Shown here: positions 1 to 5,505 of the stretch, piece by piece
How the letters are laid out: each line of letters begins with the position of its first letter
How positions within the stretch are numbered: the first letter of the stretch is position 1
Assembly: GCA_030540495.1 (NCBI GenBank)
Contig: JAUNWC010000119.1
Coordinates: 1 to 5,574 of the forward strand
Direction: 5' to 3'
Source of the DNA: Bacteroidota bacterium
GTDB lineage: Bacteria; Bacteroidota; Bacteroidia; Bacteroidales; P3
DNA: 5,574 bases
Program-made: the position numbers and the translations under genes
Notes under the pieces: model-generated
Seen by the model: only the letters and a program-made list of their open reading frames with translations
Told to the model about the DNA's origin: nothing
Databases searched by the model: none

Positions 1-1109
1 CTTATGTGGTAGATTCTGCACAAAAACATTATATCTTTTCTTTCTCTGAAAACAAGACTAAAATGATTTATTGTCTTTTCAAACAAACAGAAAAAGGAAA
101 AGAGGCAGAAATAAAAGTGTATAATAATCAAATGGGATTGCTTTGGTCAAAAAGTTATTCCATGCAAGGTATAGAGGGATTGAAAACAAGTGTGGAAGAC
201 GTGGCAATAAACAATAATGGAGATAATGCTCTTTTGGCTATCAGAGGCATAGCACAGGGCAAAAAAGTTAATCATAAAGACGATATTGCTTATTTAGTTT
301 ATTTGAGTAAGTATCAAAACAAGACCTATGATTTGAAATTAGAAGAGGCGTGGGCTACAAGTATGAAATGTTGTTTTAATTTAGAAGGCGACCATGTACT
401 CGCTGGCTATTATGGAACAAATAACGAAAAGCCTTATAATGCCACAGGAAGTTTTGCTTATACCTTTGACCAAAGAAGGTTGTATCAAAAATCTGTTTCT
501 ATGAAGGTATTTAAGGAATATGAAACGGACGAAATGGTAGCAAAGAAAAAAGAAATGCCTGCACCAAGCAATTTTACCACATATGTAGAAGAACTTGTGC
601 CTATGGTAGGAGGAAATATAATTATGTTGGGAGAGCAGAGATTTGCCTCACATCTTATTCCACCTAAGAGAAGAGGAGAAAAACCAACCGGAGAAGAGGC
701 TTTCTATTATAGAGATTTGGTACTTAGCAATATAGACAAAAACGGTATGATAGAAGGCAATGCATTTTTGGCAAAAAGGCAAAAAATATATAATGATAAT
801 GATGCTTATAACGGATACGTATTGGCAAGAGATAGATATGGATTATATATAATGTTCAACGACCACATAGCCAACTATAAAGACGGAAAATTTGTACCTA
901 CCAAACAATATAACTCCGATAAACTTCGCACTCAAATCAATTTTGTGCAAGTCTATTCCGATGGCTCATACAATTGGCAACAAGCACTTAGAACACACGA
1001 TATGAAAATGCCTTTGTTTAAAACTCTAATGCTTACAAATACAAAACACATAATATTTCTTTGCCATTGGGAAGACAATAATATAATAGGCAAGTTTCAA
1101 ACACGATAA
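1..1109 (+). CDS. Hypothetical protein, C-terminal part, 5' end outside the window
   Basis: The reading frame is open to the left window edge (a TAT codon precedes the GTG at position 6, with no stop), so this is most likely the last ~368 residues of a longer protein and the GTG is not its start. I do not recognise the family. The visible part is rich in Tyr, Asn and Lys, has no obvious membrane segment, and alternates short hydrophobic strands with polar turns: for example ALLAIRG, HVLAGYYG, NIIMLGEQRF, YIMFNDHI and IIFLCHW, each near a turn rich in N, D or G. That texture suggests a beta-rich or propeller-like fold. A segment with FYYRDLVLSNIDKNG followed by AKRQK resembles a phrase common in large exported hypothetical proteins of Bacteroidota. 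By inference it is an extracytoplasmic protein, but the signal peptide that would prove this is not in view. It ends with TAA just before a terminator shared with the opposing glycosyltransferase gene. Confidence 0.75.
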   Translation, partial: YVVDSAQKHYIFSFSENKTKMIYCLFKQTEKGKEAEIKVYNNQMGLLWSKSYSMQGIEGLKTSVEDVAINNNGDNALLAIRGIAQGKKVNHKDDIAYLVYLSKYQNKTYDLKLEEAWATSMKCCFNLEGDHVLAGYYGTNNEKPYNATGSFAYTFDQRRLYQKSVSMKVFKEYETDEMVAKKKEMPAPSNFTTYVEELVPMVGGNIIMLGEQRFASHLIPPKRRGEKPTGEEAFYYRDLVLSNIDKNGMIEGNAFLAKRQKIYNDNDAYNGYVLARDRYGLYIMFNDHIANYKDGKFVPTKQYNSDKLRTQINFVQVYSDGSYNWQQALRTHDMKMPLFKTLMLTNTKHIIFLCHWEDNNIIGKFQTR

Positions 1110-1117
1110 AAAAATAA

Positions 1118-1144
1118 AGAGGTGAAAAAAAGATTCTCACCTCT
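1118..1144. terminator. Bidirectional intrinsic terminator between convergent genes
   Basis: A perfect 8-bp inverted repeat, AGAGGTGA (1118-1125) and TCACCTCT (1137-1144), encloses an 11-base loop. It is followed by a T run on the + strand (1146-1152). On the - strand it is followed by a T-rich tract, the complement of the A-rich 1108-1117. It can therefore end transcripts from both the rightward hypothetical gene and the leftward glycosyltransferase gene. The right arm includes two bases of the glycosyltransferase stop codon (1143-1145), and the + strand T run is the complement of that gene's last two Lys codons. Confidence 0.8.
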
Positions 1145-1886
1145 ATTTTTTTGCAAGTATGCACTTTTTATACTCGTATTGAGCATAAGAATAACAGATA
1201 AAAAAACCTAAACTTCCTTGCACAAATCCCAATAAAAAAACATAGTCTTTGAGAAATCTCCACAATGCCTTAGCAATTGCAGTGAAATAACTTATATCTT
1301 TGCCCTTACTCTTGTATTCTGAGGCTTTGAGATTAGCGTATTTATCCAACTGATGTTTAAATCCTTGCTTAGAAGAAAAAGAAAGATGAAGCAAATTGCC
1401 CGACAAAATGCCTATGGGCAAAGAAACATCGTGGAAAGATACTTTTTCATGTACATAATCTCCTACAAATTCTCCTAAATTTTTGTTATACAATCGCAAT
1501 TGCTTGTCAGGATATAGCCCACATGTCCTTACCCAATGTCCCCAAAAATTGTTTAATCTCTTTAACTTATACCCTGCTTTTAAATCCTTACTCTGTTTTA
1601 TTTTTTGGATACTATCTGTTAATTTTTTGGACAAATACTCATCTGCATCTATATTTAAAACATAGTCATTGGAAGTTTGCTCGGCTGCAAAATTCTTCTG
1701 CTTGGTATATCCCAAAAACTTTTGCTTTATAAATTTTACATTGTAGTTCTTGCAAATATCCTCAGTTTTATCCGTAGAAAAACTATCTACAACAACAATT
1801 TCCTCTGCCACTTCTTGCAAACTCTCTATACAACGAGCAATATTGTCTTGCTCGTTAAGGGTAATAATAGTGGCAGATATTTTCAT
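1143..1886 (-). CDS. Family 2 glycosyltransferase, WaaE-like
   Basis: This 247-residue protein is a GT-A fold family 2 glycosyltransferase that would move a sugar from a nucleotide-sugar donor to a cell-surface glycan, probably lipopolysaccharide core or another envelope polymer. The N-terminus has the usual nucleotide-binding strand and loop (ATIITLNEQDNI, residues 5-16), then VVVDSFSTDKT (31-41) with donor-binding Asp34. K62-Q-K-N and the metal-binding motif D80-A-D-E (inside NIDADEYL) follow. Further on are G-L-Y-P-D (123-127), the R-L-Y at 131-133 and V-H-E (145-147), spaced as in the WaaE/KdtX-like subgroup. A hydrophobic C-terminal stretch (about 204-236) suggests membrane association at the cytoplasmic face. 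The ATG lies one base after the stop of the preceding gene, so translational coupling is likely, and I see no well-placed Shine-Dalgarno. Donor and acceptor cannot be told from the sequence. Confidence 0.9.
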   Translation of the reverse strand: MKISATIITLNEQDNIARCIESLQEVAEEIVVVDSFSTDKTEDICKNYNVKFIKQKFLGYTKQKNFAAEQTSNDYVLNIDADEYLSKKLTDSIQKIKQSKDLKAGYKLKRLNNFWGHWVRTCGLYPDKQLRLYNKNLGEFVGDYVHEKVSFHDVSLPIGILSGNLLHLSFSSKQGFKHQLDKYANLKASEYKSKGKDISYFTAIAKALWRFLKDYVFLLGFVQGSLGFFICYSYAQYEYKKCILAKK

Positions 1887-1887
1887 A

Positions 1888-2247
1888 CTAATAAATTTGA
1901 GTAAGTTCCTTAAAAATAGATTCTTTTATCTTAGGCAAAAGTGTCTTAATATTGATAATATTAAGGCTATGCTTAGGGAAGAGTTTATCCATTTTACCAT
2001 CCACACTGTGTGCTATGGTTTCAGAGTCTTGTTTGCCAAAATCTACGTATGCTACTATGGTTTTAGGCTTTTTTTCTTGTGCAGAAACAAAATCCTCGTG
2101 CAGCCAAAGGTGTTCTACGCCTTCAGACTTTAAGGCAAGAGTTATTTTATTGACAAGTTTTTTTCTATTGTAACGTGCAAAAAACGAAGGTTTCCTTGTC
2201 TTATTTTTCAAACCTTTTTTTAGTAAATTATTGCTTTTTTTATCTAT
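1888..2247 (-). CDS. Small basic protein of uncertain family, possibly SseB C-terminal-like
   Basis: I chose the ATG at 2247, giving 119 residues starting MIDKKSNN. The frame runs up to a TTG at 2277, but a promoter -7 box (2275-2282) overlaps that TTG, so a message from this promoter would begin downstream of it. The first ~35 residues are strongly basic (many Lys and Arg), with no signal peptide or membrane segment, so the protein should be cytoplasmic. Residues about 36-119 look like one compact alpha/beta domain: a helix (KLVNKITLALKSEG), a strand (VEHLWLH), a strand (TIVAYVDFG), a helix, a strand (LNIINI) and a terminal helix ending T-Q-I-Y. This order, with the V-D-F and the aromatic end, resembles the C-terminal domain of enhanced-serine-sensitivity protein SseB. 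A less likely match is a minimal nucleotidyltransferase that has lost its G-S and D-x-D catalytic residues. Both are judged by eye and the function is unknown. It sits one base upstream of the glycosyltransferase gene. Confidence 0.7.
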   Translation of the reverse strand: MDKKSNNLLKKGLKNKTRKPSFFARYNRKKLVNKITLALKSEGVEHLWLHEDFVSAQEKKPKTIVAYVDFGKQDSETIAHSVDGKMDKLFPKHSLNIINIKTLLPKIKESIFKELTQIY

Positions 2248-2274
2248 CATCTCTCTTAATATCTTTTGAAAGTA

Positions 2275-2301
2275 CAAAGATAGTTATTTATTTTTTTCAA
2301 A
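2275..2301 (-). promoter_or_regulatory. Candidate Bacteroidota-type promoter before the small basic gene
   Basis: Read on the - strand, TATCTTTG (2282-2275) matches the Bacteroidota -7 consensus TAnnTTTG exactly. A TTTG (2301-2298) stands 15 bases upstream as the -33 element. The spacing is a little shorter than the usual 17-23, so the -33 assignment is weaker than the -7. It would start transcription around 2270-2266 and give a short leader to the ATG at 2247. It could supply the small gene and the glycosyltransferase separately from the transporter. Confidence 0.5.
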
Positions 2302-2317
2302 GGCTTTCTACCACAAA

Positions 2318-2797
2318 TTATTTTAAGGTATTCACACTTTTAGGTGTCCATTGAGATAAGAAATCTAAAACTTTCTTTACACTATACCCCTTGTCCTCTT
2401 CCAAATAAACAGAGTTTTGAGTATGAAGATAATTGCCCTCTGAATCCAAAATAACAAAAACAGGAAAACCAAATCTTGCTGGGTTTTTTAGCATACGCAT
2501 AGCCTCCATATTTTTATTTTTATTGGAATAATTGACATGTATATAAACAAAGTTTTCGTCTATTATTTGCTTTATTTCCTCGTTGTTTTGAGACAACTCG
2601 GCAAAAATCAAGCACCATTTACACCAATTACCTCCCACTTGACACAATATATATTTGTTTTCCTTTTTTGCTTGTGTTACAGCCTCTTTGATTTGAGAAA
2701 GAGCATCTATGCTTTCATCATATGGCTTTGTTTGTGCAAAGATTTCATTTGCAAATAAACAACAAATTCCTAAAAACAAAAATTTCAATGTTTTCAT
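2318..2797 (-). CDS. Exported thioredoxin-fold protein (CKWC active site)
   Basis: This 159-residue protein has a Sec signal peptide: Lys at 2 and 5, a hydrophobic core at 6-16, and probable cleavage after Ala21 (IFA|QT). There is no lipobox, so it should be soluble in the periplasm. The mature part is a single thioredoxin-like domain. It has the redox motif C59-K-W-C62, preceded by G-G-N-W at 55-58, and the conserved cis-proline at P112 in FGFPVFVILD (109-118). The G-x-W-C-x-W-C pattern and short length fit the thioredoxin-7/DUF255-like group of small exported thioredoxins. The likely role is thiol-disulfide exchange on envelope proteins, with the partner unknown and no DsbD-like reductant encoded nearby. 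Cys12 and Cys13 lie in the signal peptide and are lost on cleavage. The ATG follows the transporter stop by 6 bases, so the two are almost certainly co-transcribed. There is no clear Shine-Dalgarno, only an A-rich leader. Confidence 0.88.
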   Translation of the reverse strand: MKTLKFLFLGICCLFANEIFAQTKPYDESIDALSQIKEAVTQAKKENKYILCQVGGNWCKWCLIFAELSQNNEEIKQIIDENFVYIHVNYSNKNKNMEAMRMLKNPARFGFPVFVILDSEGNYLHTQNSVYLEEDKGYSVKKVLDFLSQWTPKSVNTLK

Positions 2798-2803
2798 ATC
2801 TTT

Positions 2804-4462
2804 TTATAACGAAATAAGTATTAATAACTGTGCTGAAAATATTCTAAGAAACATACTCAAAGGATATACTGTTGCATAACTCACAGCAGGTTGGTCGGTT
2901 TGAGAACTTTCATTAGCAAAAGCCAATGCTGGTGGGTCGGTGTGTGAGCCTGCCACCATACCAACAATAGTATAATAAGGCAATTTGAATACCGCTCTTG
3001 CCAAAATAGCAACAATAAGTATAGGAACAACCGTTATTATCAGTCCGTAAACCACCCACCAATATCCACCAGAAATAATTACATCAACAAAATTTTCTCC
3101 TGCCGTAAGTCCAACAGCAGACAAAAACAATGCTATACCTATATCCCTTATCATCATATTAGCACTTGTGGTGGTATAGGTAACAACTTTATATAAAGGA
3201 CCAAAGCGAGAAATCAATATGGCAACAATCAAAGAACCACCTGCCAAACCTAATTTTATCGGTTGTGGTATGCCAGGAAATTTTATTGGTATCAAACCAA
3301 CTATTACCCCTAAAAATATTCCCATAAAGATAGGAATAAGGTTAGGAACTTCCAATCGTTTAAGCGAATTACCCAAAACATTGGCAACTTTTTGAATATC
3401 CTCCTCACTACCCACAACTACTACTCTATCGCCAAGTTGTAATTGCAAATCAGCACTTGCCACCAATTCTGTTCCACCTCGTTTTACTCTTACAAGGGTT
3501 ACATTATACAAAGAGCCTAAATGCAATTCTCCCAATCTTCTGCCCTGTATCTCTTTCTTTGTTACCACTATACGTTTTGCTCCCAACTTGCCTTGCTCCA
3601 TATCCCATTGTATCTCTTCGGTCTTTAGCAACTCTCCTATAAGCAATATTACCTCCTGTTCGTGTTCTTTCAGGGTTACCATTCTAACTATATCTCCAAC
3701 ACCAAGCGTGCTATCTTTTGTAGGTCGTTCAAGCAAACCATTTTTTCTTTTTATGCGAGATACAACAAAAGGAGTTTTGTATATGGAATGAAGTGTTTGT
3801 AATGATTTCCCTTCCAAACCTTTATTGGTTACAAGTATGGACATAGAAGAAGGGTTGTCTGTGTTAGCGTTTTTTAAGGCAATTTCTTCTTCCTTTTTGG
3901 GATTGATACGAAAAATAACTTTCAACAACATAGGCACAAAGATAATACTCAATACCGCTAATGGATAAGCCACAGCATAAGCAGAGGAAAGAAAATTGCT
4001 TTCCTTACCCGCATCTGTCAAAGTCTGTTGTGCGGCTCCAAGTGCAGGAGTATTGGTTACGGCTCCAGCCATTATACCGGTCATAGTTGCCAAATCAGTA
4101 TTGGTTACATAACCAATAACTATGGTCACTACACACCCCAGAAGAATAACAAGAGTGGCAAGCATATTGAGTTTTAAACCACCTTTTCTCAAAGAAGAGA
4201 AGAAACTTGGTCCTACTTGCAATCCTATAGCATAAACAAAAAGTATAAGACCAAAATCTTTAACAAAAGACATCACACCCGCATCTGCTATAAAACCAAA
4301 GTGCGACAATATTATACCAACAAAGAGTATCCAGGTAATACCCAAGGAAATACCCTTAATTTTGAATTTTCCCAAATAAAGCCCTAAGGAAATAGTCAAG
4401 GCTATAAGCAAAATACTTTGTGCTACATTTTGAGTTAGAAAAATACTTTTTAACCAATCCAT
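2804..4462 (-). CDS. Asp/Ala-exchanger-family transporter with paired RCK_C domains (YidE/YbjL-like)
   Basis: This 552-residue inner-membrane protein has the architecture of the AAEx family, to which the AspT aspartate:alanine antiporter and E. coli YidE and YbjL belong, and its length is almost that of YidE. An N-terminal hydrophobic domain (about 10-186) and a C-terminal one (about 374-552) flank a cytoplasmic region with two RCK_C (TrkA-C) domains (about 206-278 and 288-365), which usually sense small ligands or nucleotides. The membrane halves are an internal duplication. GAVTNTPALG (133-142) pairs with GSHTDPPALA (505-514), AYAVAYPL (161-168) with SYATVYPL (528-535), and GLILFVYAIGL (71-81) with GIALFLSAVGL (442-452). 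The family predicts amino-acid or dicarboxylate transport. The real substrate cannot be read from the sequence, and RCK_C domains are more typical of the YidE/YbjL branch than proof of aspartate exchange. The gene is first in the leftward group, behind a promoter with both boxes. Confidence 0.92.
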   Translation of the reverse strand: MDWLKSIFLTQNVAQSILLIALTISLGLYLGKFKIKGISLGITWILFVGIILSHFGFIADAGVMSFVKDFGLILFVYAIGLQVGPSFFSSLRKGGLKLNMLATLVILLGCVVTIVIGYVTNTDLATMTGIMAGAVTNTPALGAAQQTLTDAGKESNFLSSAYAVAYPLAVLSIIFVPMLLKVIFRINPKKEEEIALKNANTDNPSSMSILVTNKGLEGKSLQTLHSIYKTPFVVSRIKRKNGLLERPTKDSTLGVGDIVRMVTLKEHEQEVILLIGELLKTEEIQWDMEQGKLGAKRIVVTKKEIQGRRLGELHLGSLYNVTLVRVKRGGTELVASADLQLQLGDRVVVVGSEEDIQKVANVLGNSLKRLEVPNLIPIFMGIFLGVIVGLIPIKFPGIPQPIKLGLAGGSLIVAILISRFGPLYKVVTYTTTSANMMIRDIGIALFLSAVGLTAGENFVDVIISGGYWWVVYGLIITVVPILIVAILARAVFKLPYYTIVGMVAGSHTDPPALAFANESSQTDQPAVSYATVYPLSMFLRIFSAQLLILISL

Positions 4463-4516
4463 AAACTATCTAATTGTGTTTTAGTAAATTAAGTTTATCT
4501 ATATTTCTAAAAAAAC

Positions 4517-4548
4517 AATCTATATTTGACTTTGCAAAATTATAGATT
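4517..4548. repeat. Inverted repeat overlapping the transporter promoter -7 box
   Basis: The arms AATCTATA (4517-4524) and TATAGATT (4541-4548) are perfect 8-bp complements separated by 16 bases. The pairing continues inward as TTTG (4525-4528) against CAAA (4535-4538) if two bases (4539-4540) are bulged. The right side covers the promoter -7 element and the left side lies about where transcription should begin. It could be an operator for a dimeric regulator. It may also be chance in AT-rich DNA. Confidence 0.45.
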
Positions 4549-4566
4549 TTTTCACTCGGCTACAAA
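4535..4566 (-). promoter_or_regulatory. Bacteroidota-type promoter of the transporter operon
   Basis: On the - strand, TTTG (4566-4563) as the -33 box is followed after 20 bases by TAATTTTG (4542-4535), an exact TAnnTTTG -7 box. Both boxes and the spacing fit the Bacteroidota housekeeping sigma consensus. Transcription should start near 4529, giving a leader of about 65 bases to the transporter ATG at 4462. The promoter lies in the 140-base gap after the rplS terminator, so this group is separate from the ribosomal operon. Confidence 0.65.
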
Positions 4567-4602
4567 TTTTTTCTACTTTATAAATAAGTAATTTTTTATA
4601 AA

Positions 4603-4638
4603 AAAAGTATCGGCAAAGTAAGCAATGCCGATACTTTT
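4603..4638 (-). terminator. Strong intrinsic terminator of the ribosomal protein operon
   Basis: Perfect 13-bp arms (4603-4615 and 4626-4638), each made of AAAAGTATCGGCA or its complement, enclose a 10-base loop. Read leftward, the stem ends in a run of at least six T residues (complement of 4601-4606), and the start of the stem lies 16 bases after the rplS stop. This is a textbook rho-independent terminator for rpmI-rplT-rplS. The stem is nearly symmetric, but the + strand has no gene that would need it. Confidence 0.88.
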
Positions 4639-4654
4639 CTTTGGTTCAGAATTA

Positions 4655-5017
4655 TTATCTTTTAATAATAGTCTTTTCTTTGATTCTTGCACTCTTACCA
4701 GAAAGTTTTCTCAAATAGTAAATTCTTGCCCTGCGAACCACACCAATTTTATTAACTTTTATTTCGTCTATAAAAGGACTGTTCATTGGGAAAATTCTTT
4801 CTACACCTATACCGTTTGATATTTTTCTAACAGTAAAAGTTCTTTCCATTTTATGACCAGAAATCTGTATTACTATACCTTGGAAAGCCTGTATTCTTTC
4901 CTTGTTTCCTTCTCTAATTTTGTATGCAACCGTAATGGTATCACCAGCCTTGAAACTTGGAAAATTTCTTTCTTGTACCTCTTGGCTTTCTACATATTTC
5001 ATCAATTCGTTCATCAT
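4655..5017 (-). CDS. rplS: 50S ribosomal protein L19 (bL19)
   Basis: The 120-residue product is bL19, a large-subunit protein at the 30S-50S interface that contributes to an intersubunit bridge. Family hallmarks run the whole length: F-x-A-G-D-T-I-T-V near residues 23-31, then Q-G-I-V-I-Q-I-S-G. T-V-R-K-I-S-N-G-I-G-V-E-R-I-F-P follows in the middle, then V-N-K-I-G-V-V-R-R-A-R-I-Y-Y-L-R and the basic end A-R-I-K-E-K. Length is normal for the family. Two in-frame ATGs lie side by side (5017 and 5014), and the first is better placed relative to the AAGGG at 5033-5029. The gene lies 36 bases after rplT and is the last of its operon, ending just before a strong terminator. Placing rplS directly behind rpmI-rplT differs from E. 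coli, where it is in the rpsP-rimM-trmD operon. Confidence 0.97.
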   Translation of the reverse strand: MMNELMKYVESQEVQERNFPSFKAGDTITVAYKIREGNKERIQAFQGIVIQISGHKMERTFTVRKISNGIGVERIFPMNSPFIDEIKVNKIGVVRRARIYYLRKLSGKSARIKEKTIIKR

Positions 5018-5028
5018 CTTACGTAATT

Positions 5029-5033
5029 CCCTT
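5029..5033 (-). promoter_or_regulatory. Shine-Dalgarno of rplS
   Basis: AAGGG on the - strand sits 11 bases before the first ATG (5017) and 14 before the second (5014), which favours the first as the start. It is one of only two clear Shine-Dalgarno-like sites in the window. The other is AAAGG (5416-5412), 10 bases before rplT, so the ribosomal genes stand out from the neighbouring operon. Confidence 0.5.
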
Positions 5034-5053
5034 CTTTTAAACGGTTAAACACT

Positions 5054-5401
5054 TTATTTTTTAACTGCTTTAACTACTGCTGTGAAAGCCTCAGGGTTGT
5101 TCATAGCAAGGTCGGCTAAAACTTTACGATTAAGGTCTATATTGTTCTTATGCAACAAGCCCATAAATACAGAATAAGAAATATCGTTTAGACGACAAGC
5201 AGCATTTATTCTGTTTATCCACAAAGCACGAAATTCTCTTTTCTTTACTTTTCTATCTCTGTAGGCATATGTCTGACCTTTTTCCCATTTGTTTTTTGCA
5301 ACTGTCCAAACATTCTTACCTCTACCCCAATAACCTTTGGTACGTTTAAGGATTTTTTTTCTTCGCTGTCTTGACGCAACAGCATTTACACTTCTTGGCA
5401 T
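5054..5401 (-). CDS. rplT: 50S ribosomal protein L20 (bL20)
   Basis: The 115-residue product is bL20, needed for early 50S assembly on 23S rRNA and, in several bacteria, a repressor of its own operon. The very basic N-terminal extension (R-Q-R-R-K-K-I-L-K, then K-G-Y-W-G-R-G-K) is followed by Y-A-Y-R-D-R, the globular-domain motif A-L-W-I-N-R-I-N-A-A, and L-N-R-K-V-L-A-D-L-A. The full family length is present. N-V-W-T-V-A-K-N with W-E-K-G following is a form I associate with Bacteroidota L20. AAAGG stands 10 bases before the ATG as a Shine-Dalgarno. Upstream is the end of rpmI after a 104-base gap, and downstream is rplS after 36 bases, so it is the middle gene of rpmI-rplT-rplS. infC would be expected beyond the window. 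Confidence 0.97.
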   Translation of the reverse strand: MPRSVNAVASRQRRKKILKRTKGYWGRGKNVWTVAKNKWEKGQTYAYRDRKVKKREFRALWINRINAACRLNDISYSVFMGLLHKNNIDLNRKVLADLAMNNPEAFTAVVKAVKK

Positions 5402-5422
5402 TTCTTCTTTACCTTTCTTTTT

Positions 5423-5467
5423 TTATATCAGCGTCCTTTTTTTTAGGTTCTTACTCAACTGATATAA
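5423..5467 (-). promoter_or_regulatory. Intercistronic hairpin between rpmI and rplT, candidate L20 control element
   Basis: In the - strand transcript, TTATATCAG (5467-5459) and CTGATATAA (5431-5423) form a perfect 9-bp stem around a 27-base loop that contains A8 (5444-5437). No T run follows, so it is not an intrinsic terminator. It ends 21 bases before the rplT start. The L20 operon is autoregulated in E. coli and Bacillus by L20 binding to messenger RNA, so a structured element here could serve control or processing. That is inference: I cannot show similarity to the 23S rRNA L20 site, and the stem is AT-rich and only moderately stable. Confidence 0.4.
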
Positions 5468-5505
5468 TGGTTAATTACTTTTTTTAACTCTCTTTTAACA
5501 TTAAC

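Noticed and set aside
1483..2173. Several overlapping rightward open frames of 60-127 codons
   Set aside because: They lie antisense to the glycosyltransferase and the small basic gene, have no family-like motifs, and their Cys-, Phe- and Ser-rich composition is what reverse reading of AT-rich coding sequence gives.
1888..2247. Small gene as an active MntA-type antitoxin nucleotidyltransferase
   Set aside because: The G-S and D-x-D catalytic residues are absent at the aligned places and no HEPN partner lies next to it. Only a dead copy could fit, so this is kept as a secondary alternative.
2732..2797. Thioredoxin-like protein as a lipoprotein, because of the two Cys in its signal peptide
   Set aside because: The residues before Cys12 and Cys13 (L-G-I and G-I-C) do not make a lipobox, while a normal signal peptidase I site follows Ala21.
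4521..4528. TATATTTG on the + strand, an exact TAnnTTTG box
   Set aside because: There is no TTTG or TTG at a suitable distance upstream and no rightward gene downstream. It is one half of the inverted repeat around the leftward promoter, so it is more likely part of that symmetry.
4561..4602. AT-rich tract as an origin or attachment site
   Set aside because: There are no iterated boxes, no duplicated ends and no integrase or replication gene nearby. It is adequately explained as the spacer between a terminator and a promoter.
5421..5467. Inverted repeat before rplT as a transcription terminator of rpmI
   Set aside because: In the transcribed direction the stem is followed by A residues, not T residues, and termination there would cut off two essential ribosomal genes.
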